Positions 1-8,091 are shown, numbered from the stretch's first letter. The stretch is 16,838 nt of DNA from SVTX01 sp964526505 (GCA_964526505.1 CAZGJC010000037.1:1-16838), one strand, 5' to 3'. Notes: a model not told the origin generated them from the sequence alone. Translations and numbers: made by a program.

Positions 1-675
1 ACGACGGTAAACGTTTGCGCGGGGGTTGTCCCAAGAACGGAAGACTGCCTTTACGGCGCCCATAAGCTGCTCTTTGGGATCGGTGGGGAAGTCGGAGCCT
101 ATCTTGGACTTGTACTCTGCCTTGAACTGATTTGCGAGTTCTTTGAGGTCGTCCGCGGTGAGCTCGACGTCCTGCTTAACGCCCTTTTCGGCCTTCATCT
201 TGTCGATGAGCTGCTCAAAGTACTTTTTGCCGACTTCCATAACGACGTCGGAGTACATCTGGATAAATCTACGGTAGCAGTCCCATGCCCATCTGGGGTT
301 ATTGGAACTCTTTGCCATATATTCAACAACGTCCTCATTGATACCGAGGTTAAGAATGGTATCCATCATACCGGGCATAGATGCTCTTGCACCGGAACGA
401 ACGGAAACGAGAAGAGGATTTGTCTTATCGCCGAATTTCTTACCTGTTACGCCTTCCATCTTAACGATATACTCGTTGATTTCAGCCATAATTTCGGGGT
501 TGATTTGTCTGCCGTCCTCATAATACTGAGTACAAGCCTCTGTGGAAATCGTGAAGCCCTGGGGAACGGGAAGACCGATATTGGTCATTTCCGCAAGGTT
601 TGCACCTTTACCGCCGAGAAGTTCACGCATGTTTGCATTACCTTCTGTGAAAAGGTAGCAATACTTCTTTGCCAT
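1..675 (-). CDS. ppdK: Pyruvate, phosphate dikinase, N-terminal part (runs off the left edge)
   Basis: PPDK interconverts PEP + AMP + PPi and pyruvate + ATP + Pi in the cytoplasm. Only the first 225 codons are present; the family is about 870-900 residues, so the swivelling His domain and the PEP-binding TIM barrel lie outside the window. The visible part is the ATP-grasp nucleotide-binding domain. Residues 20-30 read LGGKGANLAEM, the PPDK signature containing the ATP-contacting Lys (K23 here), and residues 91-104 read SVRSGARASMPGMM, containing the catalytic Arg (R93). The start ATG is at 675-673 on the minus strand, with GGAGGT (683-688) seven bases upstream. The reading frame is open and unbroken to the edge. 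It is transcribed divergently from pth. Identification is very secure; glycolytic rather than gluconeogenic direction is inferred from the PPi-type phosphofructokinase at 10681. Confidence 0.96.
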   Translation of the reverse strand, partial: MAKKYCYLFTEGNANMRELLGGKGANLAEMTNIGLPVPQGFTISTEACTQYYEDGRQINPEIMAEINEYIVKMEGVTGKKFGDKTNPLLVSVRSGARASMPGMMDTILNLGINEDVVEYMAKSSNNPRWAWDCYRRFIQMYSDVVMEVGKKYFEQLIDKMKAEKGVKQDVELTADDLKELANQFKAEYKSKIGSDFPTDPKEQLMGAVKAVFRSWDNPRANVYRR

Positions 676-770
676 TGGAATTACCTCCATTATAAAAAAT
701 ATTTTAAACTGCTTTGGGTGGATTGCGGGTCCGCACGAAAAATGCGGAATTATGCAGTCCGACACAGCAT

Positions 771-779
771 ATTATAACA
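771..779 (-). promoter_or_regulatory. Extended -10 element, candidate ppdK promoter
   Basis: On the minus strand this reads TGTTATAAT, an extended -10. The -35 position 17 bp upstream (794-799) reads TTCCAC, a poor match, so the site would depend on the TGn extension. Transcription from about 764 would give a leader of about 90 nt. That leader contains the inverted repeat TCCGCA (730-735) / TGCGGA (743-748), and a second TGCGG (724-728) that could compete for the same CCGCA. Confidence 0.45.
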
Positions 780-828
780 TATATTTCAAATTTGTGGAAG
801 AGGCAAAACGAAAAAAAGATATTTGCCA

Positions 829-857
829 AATGTAAACTTATTGTGAACGCTTGTCAA
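829..857 (-). promoter_or_regulatory. Alternative ppdK promoter, back-to-back with the pth promoter
   Basis: On the minus strand there is a perfect TTGACA (852-857) and, after 17 bp, TACATT (829-834; 4/6 match to TATAAT). It faces away from the pth promoter, whose own TTGACA starts 17 bp to the right. Either this site or the extended -10 at 771-779 could serve ppdK. Confidence 0.3.
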
Positions 858-881
858 TGTGTTCAAAAAGCGTTTGACAAG
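846..881. repeat. Inverted repeats between the divergent -35 boxes
   Basis: Two interleaved inverted repeats are present: AACGCTT (846-852) with AAGCGTT (868-874), and CTTGTCAA (850-857) with TTGACAAG (874-881). The second covers both outward-facing -35 hexamers. An operator for a shared regulator is possible. The symmetry may equally be just the two TTGACA boxes in opposite orientation plus a few extra matching bases. Confidence 0.4.
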
Positions 882-902
882 AGATATTTTTAATAGTATA
901 AT
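874..902 (+). promoter_or_regulatory. Sigma-A-type promoter of the pth-mfd operon
   Basis: TTGACA (874-879), a 17-bp spacer and TATAAT (897-902) form a perfect consensus promoter. Predicted transcription starts near 909, giving a leader of about 105 nt before pth. The divergent intergenic region 676-1013 holds only this promoter, the ppdK signals and the leader hairpin. I see no gene in it. Confidence 0.82.
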
Positions 903-922
903 TGATAAGTAATAAAATTTTT

Positions 923-963
923 GTCGGCAACAACCCTCGCACGGGCATTGCTGACGGTTTTTT
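923..963 (+). terminator. Attenuator-like hairpin in the pth leader
   Basis: The arms GTCGGCAA (923-930) and TTGCTGAC (948-955) pair over 8 bp with one G-U. They enclose a short CCC/GGG stem (934-936 with 943-945) around the loop TCGCAC. After two G residues comes a run of six T (958-963), the layout of an intrinsic terminator. It lies between the predicted pth transcription start and the pth start codon, so it would act as an attenuator or set a basal read-through level. No leader peptide was recognised. Confidence 0.5.
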
Positions 964-1013
964 GCGTGTTGCGAAAGATGGCAGTCGTACGAAAAAGGCG
1001 GTAATTTAAAAAA

Positions 1014-1652
1014 ATGGGAAACATATTTGACATATTCAAAAAGATAGAAAGTGAGCGTGGCGAGAGTTCCAACGCTCCGATAACGCACATATTGGCAGGA
1101 CTCGGAAATCCGGGAGAAAAATATTTTTACACACGTCACAATGCGGGTTTTCTGGCTATGGATTACATTGCACAACAGTGTGGCGTTGCGGTAAATCGTT
1201 CCAAGTTTAAAGCACTTGTGGGAGAAGCGGTAATTGCGGGCAAGCGTGTTTTACTTATGAAACCGCAGACTTTGATGAATGCGTCGGGAGATGCGGTCGT
1301 GGAAGCGGCAAGGTTTTATAAGGTGCCTGTTGAGAACATAATCGTTATGTCGGACGACGTGAACTTGGACGTGGGACGAATGAGAGTACGCAAGTCGGGA
1401 AGCGACGGCGGTCAGAGGGGTTTACGTTCGATAATAGCACAGATGGGTTCGGACAACTTTCCCCGTGTACGTTTCGGCGTGGGTCAAAAGCCTCATCCCG
1501 ACTACGATATGGCGGATTGGGTACTCGGAAATATTCCCGAAGCGGACAGAAAGAAAATATCGGAATGTTTCGACGTAGCCCTTTCGGGAATAGAGAAAAT
1601 ACTTTCGGGAGACATTGACGGAGCGATGCAAATCTGCAACTCCAAAAAATAA
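1014..1652 (+). CDS. pth: Peptidyl-tRNA hydrolase
   Basis: Pth cleaves the ester bond of peptidyl-tRNAs that drop off the ribosome, releasing tRNA for reuse in the cytoplasm. At 212 residues it is slightly longer than the usual roughly 190, owing to a 20-odd residue N-terminal extension (MGNIFDIFKK...) before the conserved core. Core motifs are LAGLGNPG (28-34; N32 matches E. coli Asn10), TRHNAGF (40-46; H42 matches catalytic His20), KPQTLMNASG (83-92; N89 matches Asn68) and the Asp pair at 114-115 (Asp93 region). The substrate-binding loop reads GGQRG (132-136) where E. coli has GGHNG, so both His113 and Asn114 equivalents are replaced. A ribosome binding site AAGGCGGT (995-1002) lies 11 nt before the ATG. 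It is the first gene of the operon, 18 bp before mfd, an order common in Firmicutes. Confidence 0.95.
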   Translation: MGNIFDIFKKIESERGESSNAPITHILAGLGNPGEKYFYTRHNAGFLAMDYIAQQCGVAVNRSKFKALVGEAVIAGKRVLLMKPQTLMNASGDAVVEAARFYKVPVENIIVMSDDVNLDVGRMRVRKSGSDGGQRGLRSIIAQMGSDNFPRVRFGVGQKPHPDYDMADWVLGNIPEADRKKISECFDVALSGIEKILSGDIDGAMQICNSKK

Positions 1653-1670
1653 TTCACACGGGTAATTTGG

Positions 1671-4600
1671 ATGAATATTTTAACGGACAGCGTTAGAGCG
1701 GACAGCGAATACGGTCAATTACTCAAAACGCTGAAAAACAATTTTACAAGCAAACCCCTGCCGGCACTTGCAGGGGGTCTTTGTACAGGTGCGGCTGACG
1801 CACTTTGTCTTGCTCTTATCGAGGACACGGAAGATTTACGAAAATTTCCGTCGCTTATAGTATGTGCGGACGAAAAGGAATGTGCAAGGCTTTGCAACAC
1901 ATATTCACGATTCGGAAAGAGGGTTGCAATTTACACATCCCGTGACTACAATTTCCACAACATAGCATCGTCGCATGAATACGAATATCAACGAATAGAG
2001 GTACTTTCGGGCATACTTGACGGGGCGTATGATGCGGTTATTACCACACCCGACGCCACTCTCGGCATAACGTTACCGCCCGACGTACTCAAAGAGAACA
2101 CGTACTCAATAGATTACAACACAAGGATATCGCCCGAGGAATTATCACGAAGATTGGTTGACGCAGGCTACGTTTGCGTGAAAATGGTAGACGGTGCGGG
2201 TCAATTCGCACGCCGTGGAGGAATTGTGGATTTATATCCGCCGTTCTGTTCCGCTCATGCGACGGACGGTGCGGATTACAAGGGCGGATATGCCATCAGA
2301 ATAGAATTTTTCGACGACGAGATAGACAGAATGGGGATATTTGACGTTGACACGCAAAGGCTTCTCGTCTCTCTTGAAAGTTTCAAATTCGCTCCGGCAA
2401 GGGAACTTATAATCGACAAAGAGGCAAGGGAAAGAATCCTCGGTGCCGTCAAAAAGCAAGTCAAAGTTTGCGACGACGAAAGGATACGGGAGGAACTTTC
2501 AAGCGAAGTTATAAGTTTATCGTCGGCGTCGTCGGAACTGCATTTTGCGGACAAGTATGCGTCGCTGATTTACCCGAACGTCCCGTGTCTGCTCGACTAT
2601 TTTTCGGAGCGTTCGCTTATAATAATCCGCAACAGCGGAGCGATAAACGACAGGTTTAAATCCTCGGAAAAGAGTCAGGCACAGGTTTTAACAGATCTTA
2701 TCGAAAGCGGACTTATTTCGCAGTCGGTTGCGAAATATTCAAAAAAAGTCGGAGATTTCGATGAGTTTTGTGAAACCAACGTCGCTCTGCACGTGGACTC
2801 ACTGGCTTACGGTGTAAGTGACAGAAGGCTTTCGGGGATTTTCGGATTCAGAACCCGTCAACCTGCGGTTTATTCCGACAACTACAATCTTCTTTGCGAG
2901 GACCTTATATCGTATTTCAAAGGCGGATACAGGGTTATTATCATGGCGGAGAATGAAGTCAGTGCGAAAAATCTTGCCGAGATTTTGGAAGAGGCGGATT
3001 TTCCGGCAGTGGTTGAGAGTCGTGACTGCGAGCGTGGGCTTTCTGAAATACCGAAGAACGTGATTTACGTCAAGTGGCGTGAGAGTTTATTCGGTTATGA
3101 ATTTATCACGCCGAGAATAGCGGTACTTACGACCAACACCGACGCACGCACGCAGAGTCTCAACACCGTGCAGAAGAGCGGAGGAAAGAAGAAGCGAAGA
3201 AGAGACGCAAAGACGATATTGTCTTATGCGGAACTTGAAGAGGGAGATTTTGTGGTTCACGAGACTTACGGAATAGGTCGTTATCTCGGAATCGAAAAAC
3301 TCACCATTGACGGCGTTACAAGGGAATACATAAATATTCAGTACGCCGGCACGGACAGGCTTTGCATGCCTGTCGAAAAACTCGATTTGGTATCAAAGTA
3401 CATCGGAGCCCATTCGGACGACGGGCTTGTCAAGTTGTCAAAGATGGGAGGAGAGAATTGGAAGCGTGCCACCGCACGGGCAAAGGGTGCGGTCAAGGAT
3501 ATGGCGAAAGAGCTTATAAAACTTTATGCCGAAAGAATGAGACGCCCCGGATATGCGTTTTCACCCGACGACGAAATGCAGAGAAGTTTCGAAGAGTCGT
3601 TTGACTACGATGAGACGTCGTGTCAACTTGACGCAATCGACGACATAAAGCAGGATATGATGCGGTCGGTGCCGATGGACAGATTACTTTGCGGTGACGT
3701 GGGTTACGGCAAAACCGAAGTCGCATTTCGTGCGGCGTACAAGGCGGTGCTTAGCGGTAAGCAGGTTGCCATTCTCGTTCCGACAACCATACTGGCACTT
3801 CAACATTATCAGACGGCGATAAGCAGAATGAGAAATTTTGCGGTCAACGTGGATATGCTTTCACGTTTTCGCACGGCAAAGCAACAAGAGCAGATACTCA
3901 GGCGATTGGAGCGTGGGGACATTGATATTATAATAGGAACGCACAAATTACTCGGTTCATCGGTGAAGTTCCGTGATTTGGGACTGCTTATAGTGGATGA
4001 GGAGCAACGTTTCGGCGTGGCACAAAAGGAAAAACTCAAACAGATGGCTCAAAACGTAGACGTTTTGACGCTGACGGCGACGCCTATCCCACGTACGCTT
4101 AACATGGCTATGGGCGGAATCAGGGACATGTCGATACTTGACGAAGCACCCGGGGACAGGTTACCGGTACAGACGTACGTGCTTGAATACGACGACGTGA
4201 TAATCACGGACGCCATAAAGAGAGAGTTGAGGCGTGGCGGTCAGGTATTTTTCTTACACAACTTTATTGAGTCTATATACGGTGTGGCACAGAGGTTATC
4301 CGTGGCTATACCGGATGCGAAAATAGCGGTCGCACACGGCAGAATGGACAAGGAAGAACTCGAAGACATTTGGGCAAAAATGTTTACGGGAGAAATAGAT
4401 ATACTCGTATCGACCACGATAGTGGAGACGGGTATCGACATACCCAATGCCAACACGCTTATAGTCGATCGTGCCGACAGGCTGGGACTTTCGCAACTTC
4501 ACCAATTACGTGGGCGTGTGGGTCGTTCGTCACGCAGGGCGTATGCTTATTTTACGTTCCCGAAAGGCAAGGCTATGTCGGACATCGCTCGCAAGAGGCT

Positions 4601-5252
4601 TGAAGCGATGAGGGAATACACGGAGTTCGGAGCCGGATTCCGCATCGCACTCAGAGATATGGAAATAAGGGGTGCCGGAAACTTACTCGGAGCGGAGCAA
4701 CACGGTCATCTTGACGCTATCGGATACGACCTTTACATAAAGTTACTCAGCGATGCCGTACTTGAAGAAAAGGGTGAAGTTTGCGAAGAGCGGAAAGATT
4801 GTGTAGTCAGTTTCAACTACGACGCTTTCATTCCCGAAACTTACGTAAAATATCCAGCACAGAGAATGGCTTTATACAAGCGTATAGCGTTGATAAGAAA
4901 TGAGTATGACGCCGACGACATTGCGGATGAATTACTCGACCGTTTCGGGGAACTTCCGAACTCGGTTGAAAATCTTTTGCGAATCGCACTTATACGGTCT
5001 ATTGCCATAGACATAGGCATAAAGCAAATAACGCAAATGAATTTTGAAGTACGCATGTATCCCGAAAAAATGGATCTTGACGTTTGGAGCGTTATGTCAC
5101 AGATTGCCGGAAGCAGGTTAAGACTTGTATCGGGGCAACTTGGAGAGCATTATGCGGTCTTTAAAGTGAAGCCGTCGGAGAATGCTACCGCACTCATTAA
5201 CAGATTGTTTGAAAAATATATCGAAACGGTACAAAAAGCCGAAAAGAAATAG
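1671..5252 (+). CDS. mfd: Transcription-repair coupling factor Mfd
   Basis: Mfd is a DNA translocase that pushes RNA polymerase off lesions and recruits UvrA for nucleotide excision repair. At 1193 residues it is full length (family about 1150-1200). Domains in order are a UvrB-homology region (about 30-340), an RNA polymerase interaction domain starting near residue 520 (EGDFVVHETYGIGRYLG), an SF2 translocase core, and the C-terminal TRCF autoinhibitory domain (about 1020-1180). Core motifs are Walker A GDVGYGKTE (about 676-684), the Walker B box DEEQRFG (about 776), TATPIPRT (about 802-809) and QLRGRVGRS (about 944-952). The ATG at 1671 has only a weak upstream GGGTAA, so translation may partly depend on ribosomes arriving from pth, whose stop is 18 bp upstream. 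No frameshift was seen. Confidence 0.97.
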   Translation: MNILTDSVRADSEYGQLLKTLKNNFTSKPLPALAGGLCTGAADALCLALIEDTEDLRKFPSLIVCADEKECARLCNTYSRFGKRVAIYTSRDYNFHNIASSHEYEYQRIEVLSGILDGAYDAVITTPDATLGITLPPDVLKENTYSIDYNTRISPEELSRRLVDAGYVCVKMVDGAGQFARRGGIVDLYPPFCSAHATDGADYKGGYAIRIEFFDDEIDRMGIFDVDTQRLLVSLESFKFAPARELIIDKEARERILGAVKKQVKVCDDERIREELSSEVISLSSASSELHFADKYASLIYPNVPCLLDYFSERSLIIIRNSGAINDRFKSSEKSQAQVLTDLIESGLISQSVAKYSKKVGDFDEFCETNVALHVDSLAYGVSDRRLSGIFGFRTRQPAVYSDNYNLLCEDLISYFKGGYRVIIMAENEVSAKNLAEILEEADFPAVVESRDCERGLSEIPKNVIYVKWRESLFGYEFITPRIAVLTTNTDARTQSLNTVQKSGGKKKRRRDAKTILSYAELEEGDFVVHETYGIGRYLGIEKLTIDGVTREYINIQYAGTDRLCMPVEKLDLVSKYIGAHSDDGLVKLSKMGGENWKRATARAKGAVKDMAKELIKLYAERMRRPGYAFSPDDEMQRSFEESFDYDETSCQLDAIDDIKQDMMRSVPMDRLLCGDVGYGKTEVAFRAAYKAVLSGKQVAILVPTTILALQHYQTAISRMRNFAVNVDMLSRFRTAKQQEQILRRLERGDIDIIIGTHKLLGSSVKFRDLGLLIVDEEQRFGVAQKEKLKQMAQNVDVLTLTATPIPRTLNMAMGGIRDMSILDEAPGDRLPVQTYVLEYDDVIITDAIKRELRRGGQVFFLHNFIESIYGVAQRLSVAIPDAKIAVAHGRMDKEELEDIWAKMFTGEIDILVSTTIVETGIDIPNANTLIVDRADRLGLSQLHQLRGRVGRSSRRAYAYFTFPKGKAMSDIARKRLEAMREYTEFGAGFRIALRDMEIRGAGNLLGAEQHGHLDAIGYDLYIKLLSDAVLEEKGEVCEERKDCVVSFNYDAFIPETYVKYPAQRMALYKRIALIRNEYDADDIADELLDRFGELPNSVENLLRIALIRSIAIDIGIKQITQMNFEVRMYPEKMDLDVWSVMSQIAGSRLRLVSGQLGEHYAVFKVKPSENATALINRLFEKYIETVQKAEKK

Positions 5253-5306
5253 TTATCTTTTCGGTATATAATAAACGTAATATTTTACGTATTGAGGAGA
5301 CATTTT

Positions 5307-6614
5307 ATGTCAATTAAAAAAATTATATCGTCTACGCTTGCGTTCTCGCTTTTGTTGTCCGCATTGTTTTTGGTTTCGTGTTCGGGCAAAAAAGTCATGA
5401 GTGTGGGTGAGAGCGAAGTATACGTTGACAAGTATGAGATAGAGTTCTTTATGTCAAGAACAAAGGGCATGCTTTACGGTTACGGCTGGGACGTATCGTC
5501 GTCTGACATTTGGGGAACGATTATCGACACGTCCGGAGTGACGGTTGACGAATACTATCGCACGGTGACGTTACAGGAAGTGTCCAAATATGCAATCGCT
5601 CAATATCTTTTCGAAAATAAGGGGCTTGAACTGACGGACTCGGAGAAGAGCGGAATAGACGACACGATAGATGCTTTGATAAAGTATGCCGGGTCGAAAA
5701 ATCAATTAAACTCGGTGCTTTCGGAGTACGGTGTAAACGTGAAAATTTTGCGTCGGATTTACGAAAACGAACTTAAAATGGAAAAAGTAAAAGAGTTTTA
5801 TTTCGGCACGGACGGTCTTGGGGCTGACGACGGAAAAGAGAGAGCGGAGCAGTATCTGAGTGACAACTATATTTGTTTCAAACAGGTATTTTTGGCAACT
5901 TACGGGTACAAGACCGAAGTTGACGGGGACGGCGAGACAATTTATTTTACGGATGAAAAGTACAACAAGATAGCATACGACGAGAAAAACGGCAAGCCGA
6001 AAGTTGACGTATACGCTCAATCCAGATATGAAACTGACGGAAACGGCGACGTGATTTACTACACAAGCGACGGAAAAATCGCTTACGACGAGACGGGTTA
6101 TGCGAAGTATATACTTGACGATGACGGAGAAAAGCAAATCGAATATTACGATGAGGCGAAAATCGCAGAAGTCAAAAAGCAGGCGGAAAAACTCGCAAGC
6201 GGTAAATTGACGGTTGAAGAGTTTGAAAAGTTGATATACGATTACAGCGAACTTGACGGAGACGAAAACGGCAAAAAGGTTTACATCCGTTCGGAAGAAA
6301 AATATTACGAATCCCAAAGTTCGTCTCACAAATATCTTGACGAGATTGCGGAAAAACTCAAAGAGGCGGACGACGGCGAATGTGTTGTGGTTCAGTCGGG
6401 AGCGGGATTTCATATAGTATACAAGTACGAGGTCGAAGAGGGCATATACACAAGCGAAGAATACAAAGACGCATTTTCGACTTTCAATGAAGATTTTGTT
6501 AATATGCTTTTCGACGAGTTATGCGAAAAGTACAAGGACACGGTCAAACTTGACGAGGATATATACGACAAAATTCCTCATATGAAAGACGTGGGAGTCA
6601 ACATTTTGTACTGA
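5307..6614 (+). CDS. Lipoprotein foldase, divergent SurA/PrsA-like (parvulin-type) protein 1
   Basis: A 435-residue predicted extracytoplasmic lipoprotein. The N-terminus is a lipoprotein signal peptide: KK at 4-5, a hydrophobic core and the lipobox LVSC with C25. Residues about 45-170 form an alpha-helical SurA-N-like region. The region from NYICFKQVF (187-195) to GAGFHIVYKYE (365-375) matches the first and last strands of a parvulin domain. Between them sits an acidic Tyr/Asp-rich segment (about 200-285) with short repeats such as DGNGDVIYYTSDG. The start ATG at 5307 was chosen because AGGAG (5295-5299) lies 7 nt upstream; an in-frame TTG at 5292 overlaps that site. A lone TATAAT (5267-5272) lacks a -35. 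A PrsA-like gene after mfd is a known Clostridia arrangement. Isomerase activity is unproven because the parvulin catalytic residues cannot be matched confidently. Confidence 0.75.
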   Translation: MSIKKIISSTLAFSLLLSALFLVSCSGKKVMSVGESEVYVDKYEIEFFMSRTKGMLYGYGWDVSSSDIWGTIIDTSGVTVDEYYRTVTLQEVSKYAIAQYLFENKGLELTDSEKSGIDDTIDALIKYAGSKNQLNSVLSEYGVNVKILRRIYENELKMEKVKEFYFGTDGLGADDGKERAEQYLSDNYICFKQVFLATYGYKTEVDGDGETIYFTDEKYNKIAYDEKNGKPKVDVYAQSRYETDGNGDVIYYTSDGKIAYDETGYAKYILDDDGEKQIEYYDEAKIAEVKKQAEKLASGKLTVEEFEKLIYDYSELDGDENGKKVYIRSEEKYYESQSSSHKYLDEIAEKLKEADDGECVVVQSGAGFHIVYKYEVEEGIYTSEEYKDAFSTFNEDFVNMLFDELCEKYKDTVKLDEDIYDKIPHMKDVGVNILY

Positions 6615-6659
6615 CGCCGATCGTGCGGTTTTACACGGATTTAGCAAACGGAGGAATTT

Positions 6660-8024
6660 ATGGAGAAAAACAGGAAATTTGGCAACAGAGGAAAGATAGC
6701 GGTGGCGATAAGTGCCGTGGCTGTGTGTCTTATTGCGGTTATTGTCGGATGTATCGTTGCCTCTTGCGTATTATCCGCAAAGAGTCCCGTTATTATGGAA
6801 TACGGCGACGTGAAGATGAGAGCGTCGTTTTACGAGTTTATGTTATCCCGTATGAGGGGAGATTTATATCGCAAGCAATATGACGTTGAGTCCGATGATT
6901 TTTGGAGCGGTATCATGTCGGGAAGTGACAAAACATACGAGGAATATTACAACGACTCGATACTTGAAAGTTGCAAGGTATATCTCGTGTCTCTTGCCTT
7001 ATACGACGAACTTGTGAAAAGCGGGGAATTGTCGGAACTTCCGCAGAGTTACTACGACGAGATAGACGAAGATATTGAACTTTACGTCAGTCTCGGGTAC
7101 GTGGGTGACGGTTCGAAAGAAAAATTCAATTCGATACTGTCGGATTACGGCGTTGATGCGGATATTTTAAGAGAAATATACGTATGCGAGGCGAAAGCGG
7201 AATACCTGCGTTCGTATCTTTACGGCGGTGACAGTGCAACGAAAATAGGCGATGCCGTAAAGGAAGAGTACTACAACGAAAATTACTTCCGTTTCAAGCA
7301 GATTTTCGTGGGTGATTTTTACTACGAGTATATAACCGACAAATTCGGCAACGTGATTTATTTTGACGGAGACGACGGAGACGCACTCTACGACGAGGCT
7401 AACGGAATATTCGAATACGACGAGGGCGGTAATCACGCAAAAGACGACGACGGTGTGGACGTTCGCATTGACAAGGATACGGGAGAGTACGTTTACGACA
7501 AAGAAAACGGTACACCGAGGTATATTGCGGATTCCGACGGAAATTACAAGAAGTTTTATTATTCCGAATCGGAAATGGCGGAGAGACGGAAACTTGTACA
7601 AAATATAAGTCAAATACAAAAGGGCGATTTTGAAACGTTTGAGGAAAAAGGCAAGGACAAAGACATCAACACCGATTATTCGGAATCTTTTTCAAACAGC
7701 GGAATTTACATGTCGGATATTGAGAGCGGTTCATACAGCGGATATATGAGTGACATTCTCACGGCGGTTAAAGGTATGGAAGTCGGAGAGATATCGGTTG
7801 TGGAAGCGGACGACGGATATCACGTTATTATGCGTTACGAACTCGATGAGGGAGCGTATTCGGAAGATGACAATGCAGAGTGGTTTAAGTATTTCAACAC
7901 TTCGCTCATAACGAAAATGTATCTTGAAAAATGCCGTGGCTTATTTGACAAAATAGAAATTGACACGGACGGTTTGAGTCGTGCCAAGTCAATAAAAGAA
8001 ATAGGAACAAACACGGATTATTGA
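6660..8024 (+). CDS. Membrane-anchored or lipoprotein foldase, parvulin-like paralogue 2
   Basis: A 454-residue paralogue of the preceding gene, sharing its layout. It has a basic N-terminus and one hydrophobic segment (about 13-40) with two possible lipoboxes (IVGC, C31; VASC, C36), so it is either a lipoprotein or a single-pass anchor. A helical region follows, with SRMRGDLY (63-70) matching SRTKGMLY in the first copy. Then come NYFRFKQIFV (208-217), an acidic Tyr/Asp/Gly-rich insertion (about 220-300), and the closing parvulin-like strand VVEADDGYHVIMRYE (380-394). GGAGG (6650-6654) sits 5 nt before the ATG. The gap to the previous gene is 45 bp, and a strong terminator follows 7 bp after the stop, so it ends the operon. 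Function as an extracytoplasmic chaperone or isomerase is inferred from fold-level resemblance and position. Confidence 0.72.
   Translation: MEKNRKFGNRGKIAVAISAVAVCLIAVIVGCIVASCVLSAKSPVIMEYGDVKMRASFYEFMLSRMRGDLYRKQYDVESDDFWSGIMSGSDKTYEEYYNDSILESCKVYLVSLALYDELVKSGELSELPQSYYDEIDEDIELYVSLGYVGDGSKEKFNSILSDYGVDADILREIYVCEAKAEYLRSYLYGGDSATKIGDAVKEEYYNENYFRFKQIFVGDFYYEYITDKFGNVIYFDGDDGDALYDEANGIFEYDEGGNHAKDDDGVDVRIDKDTGEYVYDKENGTPRYIADSDGNYKKFYYSESEMAERRKLVQNISQIQKGDFETFEEKGKDKDINTDYSESFSNSGIYMSDIESGSYSGYMSDILTAVKGMEVGEISVVEADDGYHVIMRYELDEGAYSEDDNAEWFKYFNTSLITKMYLEKCRGLFDKIEIDTDGLSRAKSIKEIGTNTDY
7615..7631 (+). repeat. 17-bp direct repeat, copy 1 (inside the second foldase gene)
   Basis: TACAAAAGGGCGATTTT occurs exactly here and again at 8075-8091. 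This copy is coding, within the segment QKGDFE of the second foldase. Confidence 0.6.
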
Positions 8025-8031
8025 CGGGTTT

Positions 8032-8070
8032 GCAAAGGCGGAGACGTTTGGCGTCTCCGCCTTTGCTTTT
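8032..8070 (+). terminator. Rho-independent terminator of the pth-mfd-foldase operon
   Basis: A perfect 15-bp stem, GCAAAGGCGGAGACG (8032-8046) with its complement at 8052-8066, closes the 5-nt loop TTTGG and is followed by TTTT. It starts 7 bp after the stop codon of the second foldase. Confidence 0.9.
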
Positions 8071-8074
8071 ACAG

Positions 8075-8091
8075 TACAAAAGGGCGATTTT
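8075..8091 (+). repeat. 17-bp direct repeat, copy 2 (intergenic)
   Basis: Exact copy of 7615-7631, lying between the operon terminator and the next promoter. Flanking bases differ on both sides. Confidence 0.6.

Noticed and set aside
786..1175. Minus-strand open frames (129 and 66 codons) across the pth promoter and start
   Set aside because: They overlap the divergent promoters and the conserved pth start, have no ribosome binding site, and their products look like no protein family.
5267..5290. Promoter and hairpin between mfd and the first foldase
   Set aside because: TATAAT (5267-5272) has no acceptable -35, and the ACGTAA/TTACGT stem (5275-5290) is short and AT-rich; I could not support an independent promoter or terminator.
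5292..5306. Upstream TTG start for the first foldase
   Set aside because: The TTG lies over the Shine-Dalgarno of the ATG at 5307, and the extra residues would not improve the lipoprotein signal peptide.
5706..6413. Open frame of 235 codons on the minus strand inside the first foldase gene
   Set aside because: It is antisense to a convincing lipoprotein gene, has no ribosome binding site, and its Phe/Val/Leu-rich product is what the complement of Lys/Glu/Asp codons yields. The same effect appears at 7167-7619 in the paralogue.
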